64,000 nucleotides of DNA, from the NCBI GenBank assembly GCA_015680905.1, contig CM027383.1, positions 39,306,501-39,370,500 on the forward strand. The letters run 5' to 3'. A model generated the notes under the pieces. It was not told where the DNA came from. It did not search any database and saw only the letters and a program-made list of their open reading frames with translations. Position numbers and translations under genes: made by a program. Position 1 is the stretch's first letter. The number at the start of each line of letters is the position of its first letter. Positions 23,041 through 35,142 of this stretch are shown here, in pieces. The DNA comes from Coptis chinensis (lineage: Eukaryota > Streptophyta > Magnoliopsida > Ranunculales > Ranunculaceae).

Positions 23041-23533
23041 CTAAAAAAAATTATTATCATTCATCTTACTGATTTCCCTATCCATCTTTCCCTGAAGCTG
23101 CCATTTGTACATCAGTTTTGACGTGTTCTTATCGTAATGATTTATAAAATAGATACCGTCTGGTAGAGCATGCCATGTACACAAGTGGTTGCATTTTTCC
23201 AAATCTCTTTTGAAGTCAAAAATATTGAAACTGCCCCCAAAACTGATAGTCGCGCTCATCCTACCATAACATTCTACACCAAAACAGAGTAGTTCCCCAT
23301 AAGTTGGTATTAAAGTGTCACGTATAAACGTCTCCATCAGCAAGAATGTGGGGACCCAAGTCATCGTTTTTTTACTTACAATGTATGTCCAAAAGTTCAT
23401 TTGACCCTAACCTGTTATAGACCTCTACATGAACGGATGACAGTGGTAATGAATCTTGATCAATTGCATGTACTTGAGAAATTAGAAGGAGAATACTCAG
23501 CAGCCAAAGACCACTTAGAAAGAAAGAAGCCAT
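23041..23533 (-). pseudogene. S-protein homologue (self-incompatibility S1 family), broken
   Basis: The ATG at 23533 begins a 23-residue signal peptide (MASFFLSGLWLLSILLLISQ, ending VHA). Then come features of the plant S1/S-protein-homologue family: VEVYNRLGS, an HCK..NDDLGPH segment, NLWGTTLFWC, and, in another frame, FDFKRDLEKCNHLCTW with its two cysteines. These small secreted cysteine-containing proteins are related to poppy S1, the stigma self-incompatibility determinant; most family members have unknown function. The frame is broken by three in-frame stops (TAA after HCK, TGA before HFNTNLWG, TAG after CRMLW) and by a frameshift near 23221, so no functional product is possible. The intronless layout and length (about 150 codons) fit the family. 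Identification is from remembered family motifs, not a search. Confidence 0.8.
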
Positions 23534-23659
23534 ATTAGCTATCACAATATAGAGAGTGGTCGTTGGCTAATGTAACTCCTACTAATTTATATATGTATTT
23601 GACTACTCCTTAAATTTGGATACATTCAAAGTTTTCCTCTTAAAAACAAGCACACCAAC

Positions 23660-23780
23660 CTTGAGGCCAGGGACGGAGCCAGGATTCTAAGCCAGGGGGT
23701 GTGAGATTATGTGCACACCCCACCCTACCCAAAAAAAAATATATATGCAATTTTTTTTATTTTTTTTGGTCAGAAGGTCT
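23660..23780. other. GGACGGAGCCAGGATT-type dispersed repeat fragment
   Basis: GGGACGGAGCCAGGATTCTA, an AGGGGGTGTGA segment and A/T runs resemble a dispersed motif seen in many plant intergenic regions. The element class cannot be decided from this fragment. Confidence 0.3.
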
Positions 23781-23845
23781 AAACAATAAAAATTAACAAA
23801 ATTTTGCTTTTATTTCAATTTACAAAATTAGAATGTGTTGACTAC

Positions 23846-25305
23846 TGATATTTGCTTGTTACTACTACTTAGAGTTTTGAACTCTCTAAATTGATGCAAA
23901 AGCACTCAAGGTTCCTTACTCACGATCTTCGTTTCATAGAGTTTGAATAAGGATTCGAACTAACCTAAAGTTTAGAACAACTACAAATTGGATGTTACAA
24001 TTAAGGGAACTAAGGAGTAAGGTTATAATATTTAAGCTAGGATTTCCTTCCTACACAAACATTAAGAAAGACATTAAAGTTGAAAACATGCACTTAATAC
24101 CAAAATAGAGATTTGAAAGAAAAGGTGGAGAGTTAATCCTCCTCATGTGAACTATCATTAGTTGTTGATTTGAAAAAGGTTATTTGATCCTTCCTAGACT
24201 CATAGACAAGCCCCTAATGGAAGAAAAGATTTGATCCCTAGCATGTATGGCTCACTTAAGAGCTCACATATGCTAGCAAGTGGAACTAAACAATGACTTA
24301 TCTCTAAGCTCATTGTTTTGATTCATAACTAGACACTACACCAACTATCATTTTGGGATAGGGTGTAGAGCTAGTTGTTCTTCCTAACAACCTATCAAAC
24401 CAACAAAAATTGATTTACCCTTACATGAGTTGGATTAACTCCCCAAAGGGAAAGTTAGCTCATGATCCTTGGGACAAGGATTTATAAACTAAAAAAACAC
24501 AAAAGAAAGAGAGAGAGAGAGAAAGAGAAGAAGAAGCTAAACAATCAAACTCACTTCTATTTAATTTTCTAGAAGAAACAAGTGTTCCTCCATTAAAACT
24601 ATTACAAGCTTTCTAATAAAAACTAAAAACTAACTTATGATTTTTTTTTCACTAAGGAACTAAAATAATGCAATGTAAGGAAAATAAGTCAAGGGAGTAA
24701 ATGGAGTGTCCCCCACCCTTGTCTAATTTCTTCTTCATTTGAGAGAAATCTCATTTCCTTCCACGTGAATCATCAAACCACATTAATTCATTTTTATCCA
24801 CCATATTAAAACAAAGTGACACCTTGCCTTTTTTTTCACTATTAACACCTAATCTAATTTATTACATGCAAGGTGTCAACTTTGCACCAATAATTTGTTA
24901 TTTTTGTCTTGACATGCTCCATAATTGATGACTCATCCAATCTTGTGGCCCCGCATAGTGGGGTCCATGTGCAGTCCAGTGGCGGTCCGGTATTTTGGCG
25001 CTTTTACAACTTCCTTTATCGTAGAGTTCATCGTCCCGATTGTCCGAAAGGCTCTCTTGTCGCATTCAAGTCCCGGTTCGAGAGGTAGGAGCTTTGGAAG
25101 TTTGATGCTTCTATGCGGATTTGGAAGAATTCATATATCTGCCCGCCCCCGTGCTTTATCGCAGTTTAATCAATATTTCCATGTTTATTTTGCAAATACC
25201 GCAAAAAAGTATGAAAACATATTTATTTCATGATTATTAAACACATAATTAACCAAATTTATATGTCTCAATGGGGTTTCATAATACACTTTTGGGTGCT
25301 TATCA
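23846..25305 (-). repeat. Athila 3' LTR
   Basis: 1460 bp, TG...CA. In the first 68 bases it differs from the other LTR at only two positions. The adjoining interior reads, on the minus strand, TGATGTTTGGGGTAGTAGTG just before the LTR. This is the position of a polypurine tract, although the run is not pure purine. Confidence 0.95.
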
Positions 25306-26099
25306 CACTACTACCCCAAACATCACTTTGCTTGTCCCGCGCAAAAGAAGAGATACTAAAATAGATAAGTGGCCAAAATGTGTAATCCTAAACTAATTCT
25401 CGTTTCAGCAGAGTGCGGTTGTATTGACCATATGCAACAAGGCCTTAAACCACTAGGAATTCCCTAGTGGACGAAGTTATAGCCCTCGTGAGAGTTTTCC
25501 GAAAAGATACTCACAAACTTCATTTATACTACAACGACTCGAAATCGATGTAAACTCATTTCCTAAATTAATCTCGGATATCCATACATCTCCTTAGCAG
25601 GGAACGAGGATTGATTTCTTTGAAACTCAAGTTAATATGTATTCAATAATTAAAACATCTACATATGATTATTCATGCAGTGAACTTTTCATTGGAATGT
25701 ACTAGCAGGGTTGTTTCTGGATCCTTTGGAGAGCATACCTAAATAGGTTCTCACAGGTATGTGTTGAAACACAAATTCATTAAAAAAATTCCACTCAGGT
25801 TTTGCTAACTCCAGTGTGCAGTGTGCACACTTTTCCTTACATCTCAATGACAGTCAGAGGAGCCGATGTCGATCAATCACGTCTACTACTTATTATCATA
25901 CCACCCTACTCCTAATTGAGCTAGAGGTCTTTATTAGGTATTGTGGGGCTTAGGTGGATAGTGTACAAGAAAATGGAAATGGATAATCAAAATTTACGAG
26001 TATGAGAGAATAGGGTCTTCATATGTTTATACTAGAGAAATCCTTGTTTCCTTTCCTTCTTCTAACTGAGTTTTCCAACCATGTTCTTAAGCCTCTAGA

Positions 26100-26151
<52 letters not shown>

Positions 26152-27094
26152 TCTTACTTAAGAACATGATTCTATTTTTCTTTCCTGAAGCAAATAACTG
26201 ACTTTGATTTGGGACAAGTCTTTCTTTTTATTCTTCCACATTTCATCCTATTCCTCATACTCATCACTTTGGTAGGTTCTTTTATTTGGTTTAATAGATG
26301 GGTAAGGAATTTTTGTGGTGAAAGTGAAAGGTTTGATGAAAGGTTCAGTGGAGTGACTAGCGGTAAAAGCTGTAATAGGTAAGAATTTTTTAGCTATGTC
26401 GATCCAAAGAAGGCCTAAATTCTCTTTAGGGTTGGTGGTGATCAAGTAAGTAGATGCGTGATTTCCTCTAATCGGAAAAACTACTCCTCTGTGTCATCAC
26501 ACACAAATCACTCATATCAAGGCTTTTGGTTAGATTCTCACAGGATTGATAGTTAAAGTAACTAACCATTGGTTCCAGAAACTTATTGCCATGTACAATC
26601 GATGATACTCAATACATGAATATTCATGAAAAGATGTATAAACTATTGCATGCGTATTATCTAAAGTTTCTTAAAACAAATCCTAATTCGGATACTAATG
26701 TGAGATTTCTAGACAATTTTCATCATTGAAAAGGAAACAAGACTTTGTCACTAAGTACAATTATTAATATGAAAATAAAAACTATATAGAGGCTACAAGA
26801 TGCCTAATTTTTGCTACAGGTTTAAAGCACCCCCAAACAGAATGATGCTTAGTTCTCGAAGTATCAATAATTAAAGAGAGAAAGTACCTGAGAACCGTGA
26901 GCAAAATTAGGACTAGATTGCTGGAACAGAAAGGTTGGAGAACATAATATATTATTCAGAAAGAACAAGAAAATGTTCAAAAGCACACTAAACATAGCAC
27001 ACGAAATAAAAAACAATAGCATATGAAATATGAAAAACAATAGCACACCAAGCATAAGGTTTAGCTAGATATATGTACAATGGCAAAATCAAGT
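25306..27094. other. Athila 3' untranslated interior
   Basis: No coding motif was found between the accessory ORFs and the 3' LTR. A 45-base T run (26102-26146; A on the element's sense strand) is present. Confidence 0.6.
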
Positions 27095-28103
27095 TTACCA
27101 TCCAGCAGGATGTGAAGGTCTGGCGTCCTCTTTAAGGAAATGCATTTCCTTAGCATCGCGCCAATAGATAATAGTCTGCCAAATTTCTGCCCATTTTTTG
27201 TCTCCGGATTCCCTCAAATTGGTCTTCATCTTTTCGTCCTTTGGGTAACATCGAACATGCCTCAGGTATCGAGCGGGACGCTTCCATTGACGAAACCTCA
27301 ATGAGCGAATGATTCTGTTTGTTGGGCACATGGAATCGCCACCTTGACCCAGTCATGAAAAGTAGTTGCAAACTGTGGGAAATGTGTCTTTATGATCCGG
27401 CAAGCGGTGACTGGTAAAAGTATATACTGATCCTGAAAAGTGCGAGCTTGTTTCAGGCTGGAGATAACACAACCTAAAATGTTAAATAATGCATGACCAC
27501 GAAGCTAGTGCAATCAATACAACGCAAGCGACCTCATTAGCAGTAGAAAAATGCCAATCTCCCATATTGTTCAGGAGTACAAATAACATTGCAGTCCCCA
27601 TGTTCATGGTCATGCTTTCTAATGGAATGGTGATGTTGCGCCATGGCACATGGCCATTGCCTTCTCGTTTGATCTCAAGACCATCACCATAAGAGTCACG
27701 AAACGCTTGTCACTAAAAGGAACGGTAAGAATTATGATAGATGTAATGCCAAGATGCAAAGAGGTTAAAGTGGTATGGAAGGTCCAAAGTTAGGGCAAGT
27801 TGTTGTTCAGAAAAGATATGAGGTGTGTCACCAACTCGGATTGTGAACCCGTCTAAGTAGAAACCATGCGCATGGTTGAATGCTGGTGTGTCTTCCATAT
27901 TAGCATAAAAGTATGCAGCCAAACTCGGAGAATAAGTTTGGTCAGGTTGAAGAATTAGGGAAGACCACCCAATGTTTGTGATGTAATCATGGGAGAGATG
28001 GCCATAGGCATTGGAATCCATCATAGATCGAAAAGGATTGCTCAGGAATGAGTTTGGGAGGTACCATGGATGATGAAGATGCAATGTTTGATGAAGATGC
28101 CAT
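27095..28103 (-). pseudogene. Athila accessory ORF c (putative plant transposon protein type)
   Basis: The ATG at 28103 reads MASSSNIASSSSMVPPKLIP. After a frameshift near 28000 it continues as ITNIGWSSLILQPDQTYSPS, then LAAYFYANMED (about 27900), and further degraded pieces follow to 27095 (WAEIWQTIIYWRDA). A GW segment followed by a variant of the LVxxFYxN motif is typical of the plant-transposon-protein domain found beside Athila-like pol genes. It is the last of three related ORFs, reading with the element. Function is unknown in the family. Several frameshifts make it a pseudogene. No signal peptide or membrane helix supports an envelope-like role. Confidence 0.6.
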
Positions 28104-28312
28104 GGTGGGTGAAGTAAAGAAATGTGTAACGATACCGGCAACTGTATGGAAAAATGAGTATGTAAGAAAATAGACCCTCCTGTAGCACATGTTAAAATTG
28201 ATATTAGTCACAACAGAAATAATGACAATCCTACTAAGCATTGTATACAAAAAAAGACAAAAAGATAAGACAAAATACATAGTACGACGGAAAAACGTAA
28301 TAACATATATGA

Positions 28313-29415
28313 TTATATACTTATTGACTTAGTAATATCATGGATTCTTATATTGATCTTGGAGATGCATATTTTGCACCGTGCATTTAGGTCTTCTATT
28401 TGTTGGCCGAGCTGCATCTGAATGTCCCCTTGGCTGGCAGAGAGTGCAGTTTGATTCTCCATAAGGAGAGCGTGATTCTGCAAGGACTGAGAATGAATTC
28501 CCATTAGTTCCTCCTGTTCAACATCATGCATTGCTTGACGCTCTTGGAAATCCTTAAGAGTTGTAATGATGATATTTTGACGAGCGTGTAGTACCCTCAA
28601 GCCTTGATGAAGAAGTTGAATGCCTTCCATAGGATTAAAAATATTAAACATGGCTTTTTCCTCAAAGACATGGTCAGGATTTAAGCTTGGGTCGTGTTGT
28701 TCATCTACCTTTGTATCAGGAGTCCAAAAACCAACGGAGTAGTCTGTTTGGAGTACATTTATATGTGCTCTTTGAAGGGGTGTCTCTGGAGAAATTATCG
28801 GATAACCCAACGCATCATAATTTATGCGTGACTAAAGTGGGTAGACGCGTCTTTGACCTTCTTGTTTTCTTGGTGATTACGCCCGAGGGTGTTGGATTAG
28901 ACAAAAATCATCTCTTTGAGTCCGCAAAATCCAAAGTAGGTGAAGTTGAGCCTTTGTGACTTCGATTGGTGTGATGTACCTACCACATTGTGGTCCCAAC
29001 CAATTGGAGCACAACACGCTGATTCTGCTTCAAATAGCGTGGAAGAACACCGCGATATGTGTATTTCCTTCGCATGAGATACTGTAGCTCGTAGTAAAGA
29101 TTTTGTGGAATCAAATGATGACTCTTGAAAAAGGGACTCCTGGGTATTCACTGGGATTTGAAGTATGTCGGAGAGCATGTCCTTAGTCAACTCCGATCGT
29201 CGACCATAGGCATTGAAGTAGAATTTACCATTTTCAGATCCGCTAAATTGGTAGAACATCAAAACCAAATCTCGAATAACCAAATTTCTTGAATGATATA
29301 GAAGAGGCGTCCATCCGCGACGTATGATTTCGGTGTCAAAATAAGGAGAAAACCGGCCATCTTCGAAAGTTTTCAGATAGTCTTGTTCAGCCGTTATTTT
29401 TCTTGGTTGATCCAT
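28313..29415 (-). pseudogene. Athila accessory ORF b
   Basis: The ATG at 29415 begins MDQPRKITAEQDYLKTFEDG, followed by RFSPYFD, IIRRGWTPLL, LVLMFYQFSG and GRRSELTKDMLSDILQ. GWDHNVVGTS is shared in pattern with ORF a (WAHNVIGTS). The frame changes between about 28897 and 28810. The distal part is rich in Gln/Glu and predicted coiled coil (LLHQGLRVLHARQNII, then LKDFQERQAMHD), and ends at 28313. The order (FF/YFD, GW, FY, GxxxELT, HNVxGTS, coiled coil) is the same as in ORF a, so these are duplicates or two members of one accessory family. Confidence 0.65.
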
Positions 29416-29834
29416 TGGTAGTATTACTGAGTGAAGGAGAGTGAAAATGTTGGAATAAGAATGGCTGAAAAAGAAGAGATTTATAGCCAAAATATGAGTC
29501 TGTACCAAACTGGAATCCAAGTGTAGTTAATGACCCATGTGATTATGAACATCATCAATGGGGATCCATAGTAAGTATTTGTCATGTCAGATATCCAAAT
29601 ACAATTAATGAGATGGTTTAATGTTAGAAAATACGGAGGAAAGTTTCACAGGGTAGTTAGACTTACACGTAATTTCAGAAATGATGATCATAACTCAGTA
29701 ATAGAATATGGATAGAATAATCGAGCTGCATGTGTGACAAGTGTTATGTGTACCTTGTAGCGTCTTGGATTTTTTTCTCGAACACCATGTGTATCCATTA
29801 ATTATTTTGGTGAGTTTTGGACGGCCTTTCTTTG

Positions 29835-30010
29835 TTATGGTTTATTTATTTATTTAATTATTATTATTTTTGTTATTATTTTTATTTTTTATATATTTTT
29901 ATTTTTTATTATTATTATTTTTTTAGAGAGGAAAAATAATAATAATATATATTATTTAATATTCCATTTTATATATTAAATTTTGTTAATTATTTAACAT
30001 TATTTTAATA

Positions 30011-30045
<35 letters not shown>
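29835..30045. repeat. ATT/TTA-rich tract with poly(A)
   Basis: Low-complexity TTATTATTATTTTT sequence ends in 29 A (30017-30045), between accessory ORFs a and b. On the sense strand this begins with poly(T). Confidence 0.85.
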
Positions 30046-30678
30046 CGGTTACATAGATCTAGATGTTCTGGATCATGTTATGCATGAGTGACAAGAGAAT
30101 AATGATAAACACTGTTATCACGAATAATGTGATAGCCCATTCGCGTTGCTCCTTTTCCCATCGGTCTATTTGATTCATTATGTTCAAGGAATTGAAAATT
30201 TGTGAAGAAGAATTTGTGAAGAGTGAGAGAAGGGAATGAGTGAAAGTGGAAAAGGAGAGTTGTATTTATAACTTGATTTCTGACCGTTGGGCATCTGACC
30301 GTTTGGATCAGTCCGTTGGGTTCTGACCGTTGGGCTTTGAGAGTAGGCCCAATGAATCAAGGAGCAAACTCATATTTTTGAAAGTACTATATTCGCATAA
30401 CATAAATAATTTCTCATTCAAACCGTCTGGAGATACAAAATTATGATAAATCAACCGATATATAATAATTTTAGCACTAAAAAATAAAAATAAAAATACA
30501 ATGCATAAGGGAAATAAATGACATAGTCATTTCTAAACCAAGGGAAATAAACAAATCTCGGGAATCCTCCGGTTAGCGTAAGATGAACCCGGTTTCTACG
30601 CCTTCGCCACCACGAACTTCAGCCGAAATGACCGGTCCGAATGTGGCCTATAGATTGTAGCAACTAATCTTGGAATTG

Positions 30679-31640
30679 CTACTGAGTTGCCATCATCATT
30701 CTCTGGAAACGGCCTTGCCGATTTCTCATTTCTTGCTGGAAGTCAATCTGGGAAGTAAGCATCTCTTCCTGGCGAAGAAACATCCTGCGCATACTAGTAT
30801 TCATGTGCCTAAAGGCGTCCATAGGAGTATTGATTCGGCGCATGGTATCTTCATTAAAACAGTCGGGTGGTGAAGGAGGAGGAGGAGGTACGTTATCATG
30901 CGCAATGTCATCTCTAGCTACTGGGTCCCAGTGGTCTAAAACACAAGTCTCAAAAATTCCAAAATTCTCGAAAGACCTTGTTTCAATGAAAGGAGTAGCG
31001 GACTGGAACCCTAAGTTAAGCATAAGATGAGTAACAAGTACGAAAAGAGGAGGAGTCGACCTGCTTTGACGGCCGAAGAATATGGCCCGTGAAATGGACC
31101 ATACAAAAGTGTTCTTCCTCTCCTGTAGGATCCACAGCAGGTGTAAGAAAGTCTTGTTCACGTCAGATGTCTTTGAAGTTCCAATGACGTTATGCGCCCA
31201 TCGAGTGACGGCTAATTGGTTACGCCCGCGAATCTTGGTCGGTACACGCAGTTCGAGCGGTGTTGTACTCTCCCTCGAAAGCGTGTCAAACATCAAATCC
31301 CTCGTGGTCGGATACTCGACAATAACGAGGGTCGGACTATCGAGTTTATCGGAATCGTGGCGGTATTCAAATCAACTCCAGTGTGAGTTCACGTTCCAAC
31401 CCATCCGCCGTAATCCAAAATTCGGCACCCCGGAAACCTCCATTGTTGTAAAATTTCAACACTAAATCTTCGGAGTACTGAGCTGGAATTTGGTGCAATA
31501 GATATTCCCACTCTCTACTAGCAATTTCTTCATCGAAAAATGGGTGAAACATCCCGGAATTGTAGAGTTTTGCGAAATTCCTCTCAACCGTAATTAGCCG
31601 CCCGTCTTTGCCATAGCGGTGTAGAGGATATTTTGAGGGT
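30679..31640 (-). pseudogene. Athila accessory ORF a
   Basis: A likely start MAKTGG lies near 31612, with a frameshift into LITVERNFAKLYNSGMFHPF. Then come FFDEEIASREWEYLL, LVLKFYNNGG and GLERELTLEL. A second frameshift near 31300 leads to LAVTRWAHNVIGTSKTSDVN, FFGRQSRSTPPLFVLVTHLM, a proline run (PPPPPSPPDC) and a Met/Arg/Gln-rich C-terminus (MRRINTPMDAFRHMNTSMRR...) that looks helical, ending at 30679. The block order matches ORF b. It reads in the sense direction and begins about 1.5 kb after integrase. Function is unknown and the frame is broken. Confidence 0.65.
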
Positions 31641-31659
31641 GCAAATAGCAAGAGGAGGT

Positions 31660-33160
31660 GGAGGAGATGGTGCTGGAGGAAGGGGGTTGAGTTTGGTGGA
31701 CTTTGGCCCGCGTGCGCGGGTCGAATTCACCTCTGCCTAGTCGCGCACGCGGGTGATGTGTGGGGGGGGACCAAGATCCGATTTTTGTGGAAGAAGAAAT
31801 GAGAAAGGTGGACGCGTGGGTGCCTCGCGCGTGGGCTTTGTACCCGGATTTTTTATTTTTGGGTCGGGTCAAAATTTTGGCCCAAGCCCAAATGAATAAC
31901 ATAAATTCCCCTTATGTCCCGAAATGTTTCGAAATTTCAAACATGGAAATTCGATTCGTTTCAACTCCAAATTGAACGGATGAGATATCAAAACGGTCGG
32001 CATTAAAATTGCCATCCACTAAAATATGAAAAAAATCACATTCAAACAATTTTTTTTTTTTTAGTTTTTATTTATTTACACTTTTATATACAATTGTACA
32101 AGTCGAGAAGAACGTGTCAACAACACCGGAAGTCCAAATAAAACAACACATCAAAATAGCTTAACTCAGGCAACTTTCATGTCGGCTCTGGGCGAACCCA
32201 ATCCAGCCAGACTGTGGCTTATCCTTTATGTTTTGGGGGCCTAGGGTTCAGGACGGTACCATCCCTTACCAATGTGCAATGGTCTAATAATAATATTACC
32301 CTTAGTACATATGGTATAGCTTCAAACCGCCCCGAAACAGTCACATAGAAAACTGATCGGGGTTGGCCTGGTGGAATCCATTGCCCGTACGAACTAGGAA
32401 ATGTCCGATGGTGCATATCATGACTCTCTTTGGGCACCATGCTGGGTGCTAATAAAACAAAACAAGTATATACATGTTGAGTCTTTTTACGTCGATCCTC
32501 AAGGCGAATGTGAGTCTTTTAACGCCGATCCTCAAGATTTAATCCCAACCTGTTGGAGCAACGGGGCGACAACGGTTTTATCCCGTTGAGCTGGTGTCGA
32601 CAATAATATACCTTATACCGCTCATCTCGGATAAAAGATCAAGACTGGAGACGAGAAAGGAGTTTGATAGTTCATACACCACCCCATCCTTTTAAACGCC
32701 GCCTTCAGAGCAAAAGTACTAAGACCATTACCAATTCGAGATGGGTGAGATTTGGACCAAATGATGAGTTGGAGTTCGCGAGGAAGAGAATATAAAAGGG
32801 AGGAGAAAGAAGGAGTTGAAATTTTTGGTACCCATTGTTTTCCTGGAGGCACGTTTGCTCGATTATCAAAAGACATTTATACTCAGTTCTGAAATAGAGT
32901 TTTGTGGACTAAGGTTCCGGCGCTTGCAACCACACACTCTAGGGATTTTTTAGAGAAGAAAATATAAGAGGGCCCGGCTACCTTAATGGCATACTTTTTT
33001 CCTGTTTAAATACATGGAAAGAAGTACACCAAATAATCTATTAGTCCGTGTAGACTTGGATCATTTAGAAGAGTCTCTTCGACATCCGAGAGCGCAACTC
33101 ATGATAATAATGTTTAAAGCGCCGCCATTTACTTGAAATTCGCTACCATCATTTACGTTT
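31660..33160. other. Spacer between integrase and accessory ORFs
   Basis: No conserved domain was seen. Short minus-strand open stretches near 32.6-32.9 kb and 32.2-32.4 kb show no motif I know. Confidence 0.5.
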
Positions 33161-34210
33161 TCACGCAGATAGCCCCATAAGGGGTGACAGCAGAGAGACG
33201 ATGAAAGGACCGGACCATCGAAGTTTTAATTTTCCTGGAAAAATGTGTAATCTTGAGTTGTACATCAAAACTTTTTGACCGACTTTGAACTCTTTTTGCA
33301 ATATGTGCTTGTCATGCACTCTTTTCAAGTTGGCTTTATAGGATTTCGAGAGATCATAGGCATCACTCCGAATTTCCTCAAGCTCATTTAACTGTAATTT
33401 TCTCTTTTCGCCTGCCACGTTAGTGTTATAATTGAGGCTTTTGATGGCCCATAGAGCACGGTGCTCAAGTTCAACCGGCAGATGACAAGATTTTCCAAAA
33501 ACGAGGCGATACGGAGACATCCCTATAGGTGTCTTAAAAGCTGTTCTGTATGCCCACAAGGCATCAGATAATCGTAGAGACCAGTCTTTCCTAGATGGAT
33601 TGACAGTTTTTTCCAAAATGGATTTTATTTCTCGATTAGAGACTTCTACTTGACCACTGGTTTGAGGATGGTACGGAGTTGCCACTTTGTGCGTGACTCC
33701 ATATTTCTTTACTAATGATTCAAAATTTTATTGCGTAAATGTTTTCCCCGTCACTAATTATAGCTTTTGGAACACCAAATCGAGAAAAATATTTTCTTTT
33801 ACAAACAAAACGACCGCTTTATGATCGTTAAGCACGACATGCCAATGCCTCAATCCATTTTGACACATAGTCAACTGCTACAAGTATGTATAGGAAGCCA
33901 TGAGAATTTGGAAATGGACCCATGAAGTCGATACCCCATACATCAAAGATTTCCACAATTAGAATGGGATTTAAGGGCATCATATTGCGTTGAGTAATGC
34001 GACCTAACTGCTAGCAGCAATTGCATGCTTTGCAATGCTCATGTGCATCTCTAAACAGTGTTGGCCAATAAAAACCACATTGTAGAACCTTGGCTGCAGT
34101 TTTCTTACCACTAAAATGACCACCACAAGATTGTTCATGGCAGAAGGATAACACATCGTTGTGTTCCCAGTCGGGAAATGCAACGGCGGATTAGTTGGTC
34201 TGAACAATAC
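33161..34210 (-). pseudogene. Athila integrase, heavily frameshifted
   Basis: The distal half is open from 33685: [20 protein letters not shown] (containing the catalytic Glu region), [40 protein letters not shown], then the C-terminal [26 protein letters not shown] segment. The first catalytic Asp segment, [13 protein letters not shown], is present in another frame at about 33965-33925. The zinc-binding N-terminus near 34.0-34.2 kb survives only as scattered pieces with stops. Integrase would insert the cDNA into the genome; this copy cannot encode it. Spacing and text are those of Athila-branch integrases. Confidence 0.85.
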
Positions 34211-34406
34211 TTGAAGAGGTAGGGATCATCCCGAAATAGAATTTCACAAAGGATAAAAACTTTTTCCGGTCATTACGAGACCAAGATAAAGGAACTTCCT
34301 CGGTAACTAAGTAATTTACTATGTCCGCGCATGCCAAGGGGACTAAAAAATAGAGTACAAGTGTTCATCCGAAAGGAATCACGATAGGTTCGATGATCGA
34401 TCAACA

Positions 34407-35063
34407 TCAATCGACAAGTCTTGACAAATGGTCTGCAACCACATTTTCGCGAGTAAACTCTTGCAAAAGGAGAATCCATCGGATCAACCTTTGTTTTGCA
34501 TCTTTTTTCGCTAATAGATAATGAAGTGCCGCATGATCAGTGTAGACAATAGTTGGAGAACCCACTAGGTAAGGACGAAACTTATCTAACGCATATACAA
34601 CGGCGAGAAACTCTTTCTCAGTGGTGGTATAGTTACGTTGAGCTTCATTAAGGGTTTTACTCGCATAGTAAATGACAACCGGCTTATCTTCTCGGCGTTG
34701 CCCTAGTACAGCTCCAAAAGCATAGTTGCTCGCGTCACACATTAATTCAAAAGGTTTAGACCAATTAGGTGGTTGAATTATGGGAGCGGTAGTTAATGCG
34801 GTTTTTAATACCTCAAAGGCTTGTTTGCAACTGAAACTGAAATCAAAAGCGGCATCTTTAAGTAGGTTATTGGTTAAAGGTCTAGCAACCTTTGAGAAAT
34901 CTTGAATAAATCTCCTATAGAAACCTGCGTGTCTTAAGAATGCACGAATGTCTCGAACTGTTTTTGGTATAGGAAGTGAAGCAATTTTTTCTATCTTAGC
35001 TATGTCGACTTCGATTCCGTCCTTTGAAACGATATGTCCTAAACCTATTCCTTTAGTAACCAT
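34407..35063 (-). pseudogene. Athila RT thumb/connection and RNase H
   Basis: An open segment of 218 codons. [20 protein letters not shown] is the RT thumb, followed by the [20 protein letters not shown] connection and the RNase H domain with [18 protein letters not shown] (first Asp), [20 protein letters not shown] (Glu) and IVYTDHAAL (Asp). These acidic residues are intact, so this domain alone looks catalytically complete. It is separated from the RT fingers/palm (35143-35832) by about 80 bases with stops and a frameshift. RNase H degrades the RNA strand of the RNA:DNA hybrid during reverse transcription. Confidence 0.88.
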
Positions 35064-35142
35064 GAAATGACATTTTTCCCAATTAAGAACAAGGTTTTCT
35101 CTTCACAACGTGTAAAGACCTTTTCAAGATTTGATAGACAAA

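Noticed and set aside
30803..31465. Plus-strand open frames across accessory ORF a
   Set aside because: They overlap the minus-strand ORF that has homologous copies, have no motifs and are shadows.
27095..31640. Envelope-like gene in the Athila element
   Set aside because: No signal peptide, transmembrane anchor or cleavage motif was found in the three ORFs.
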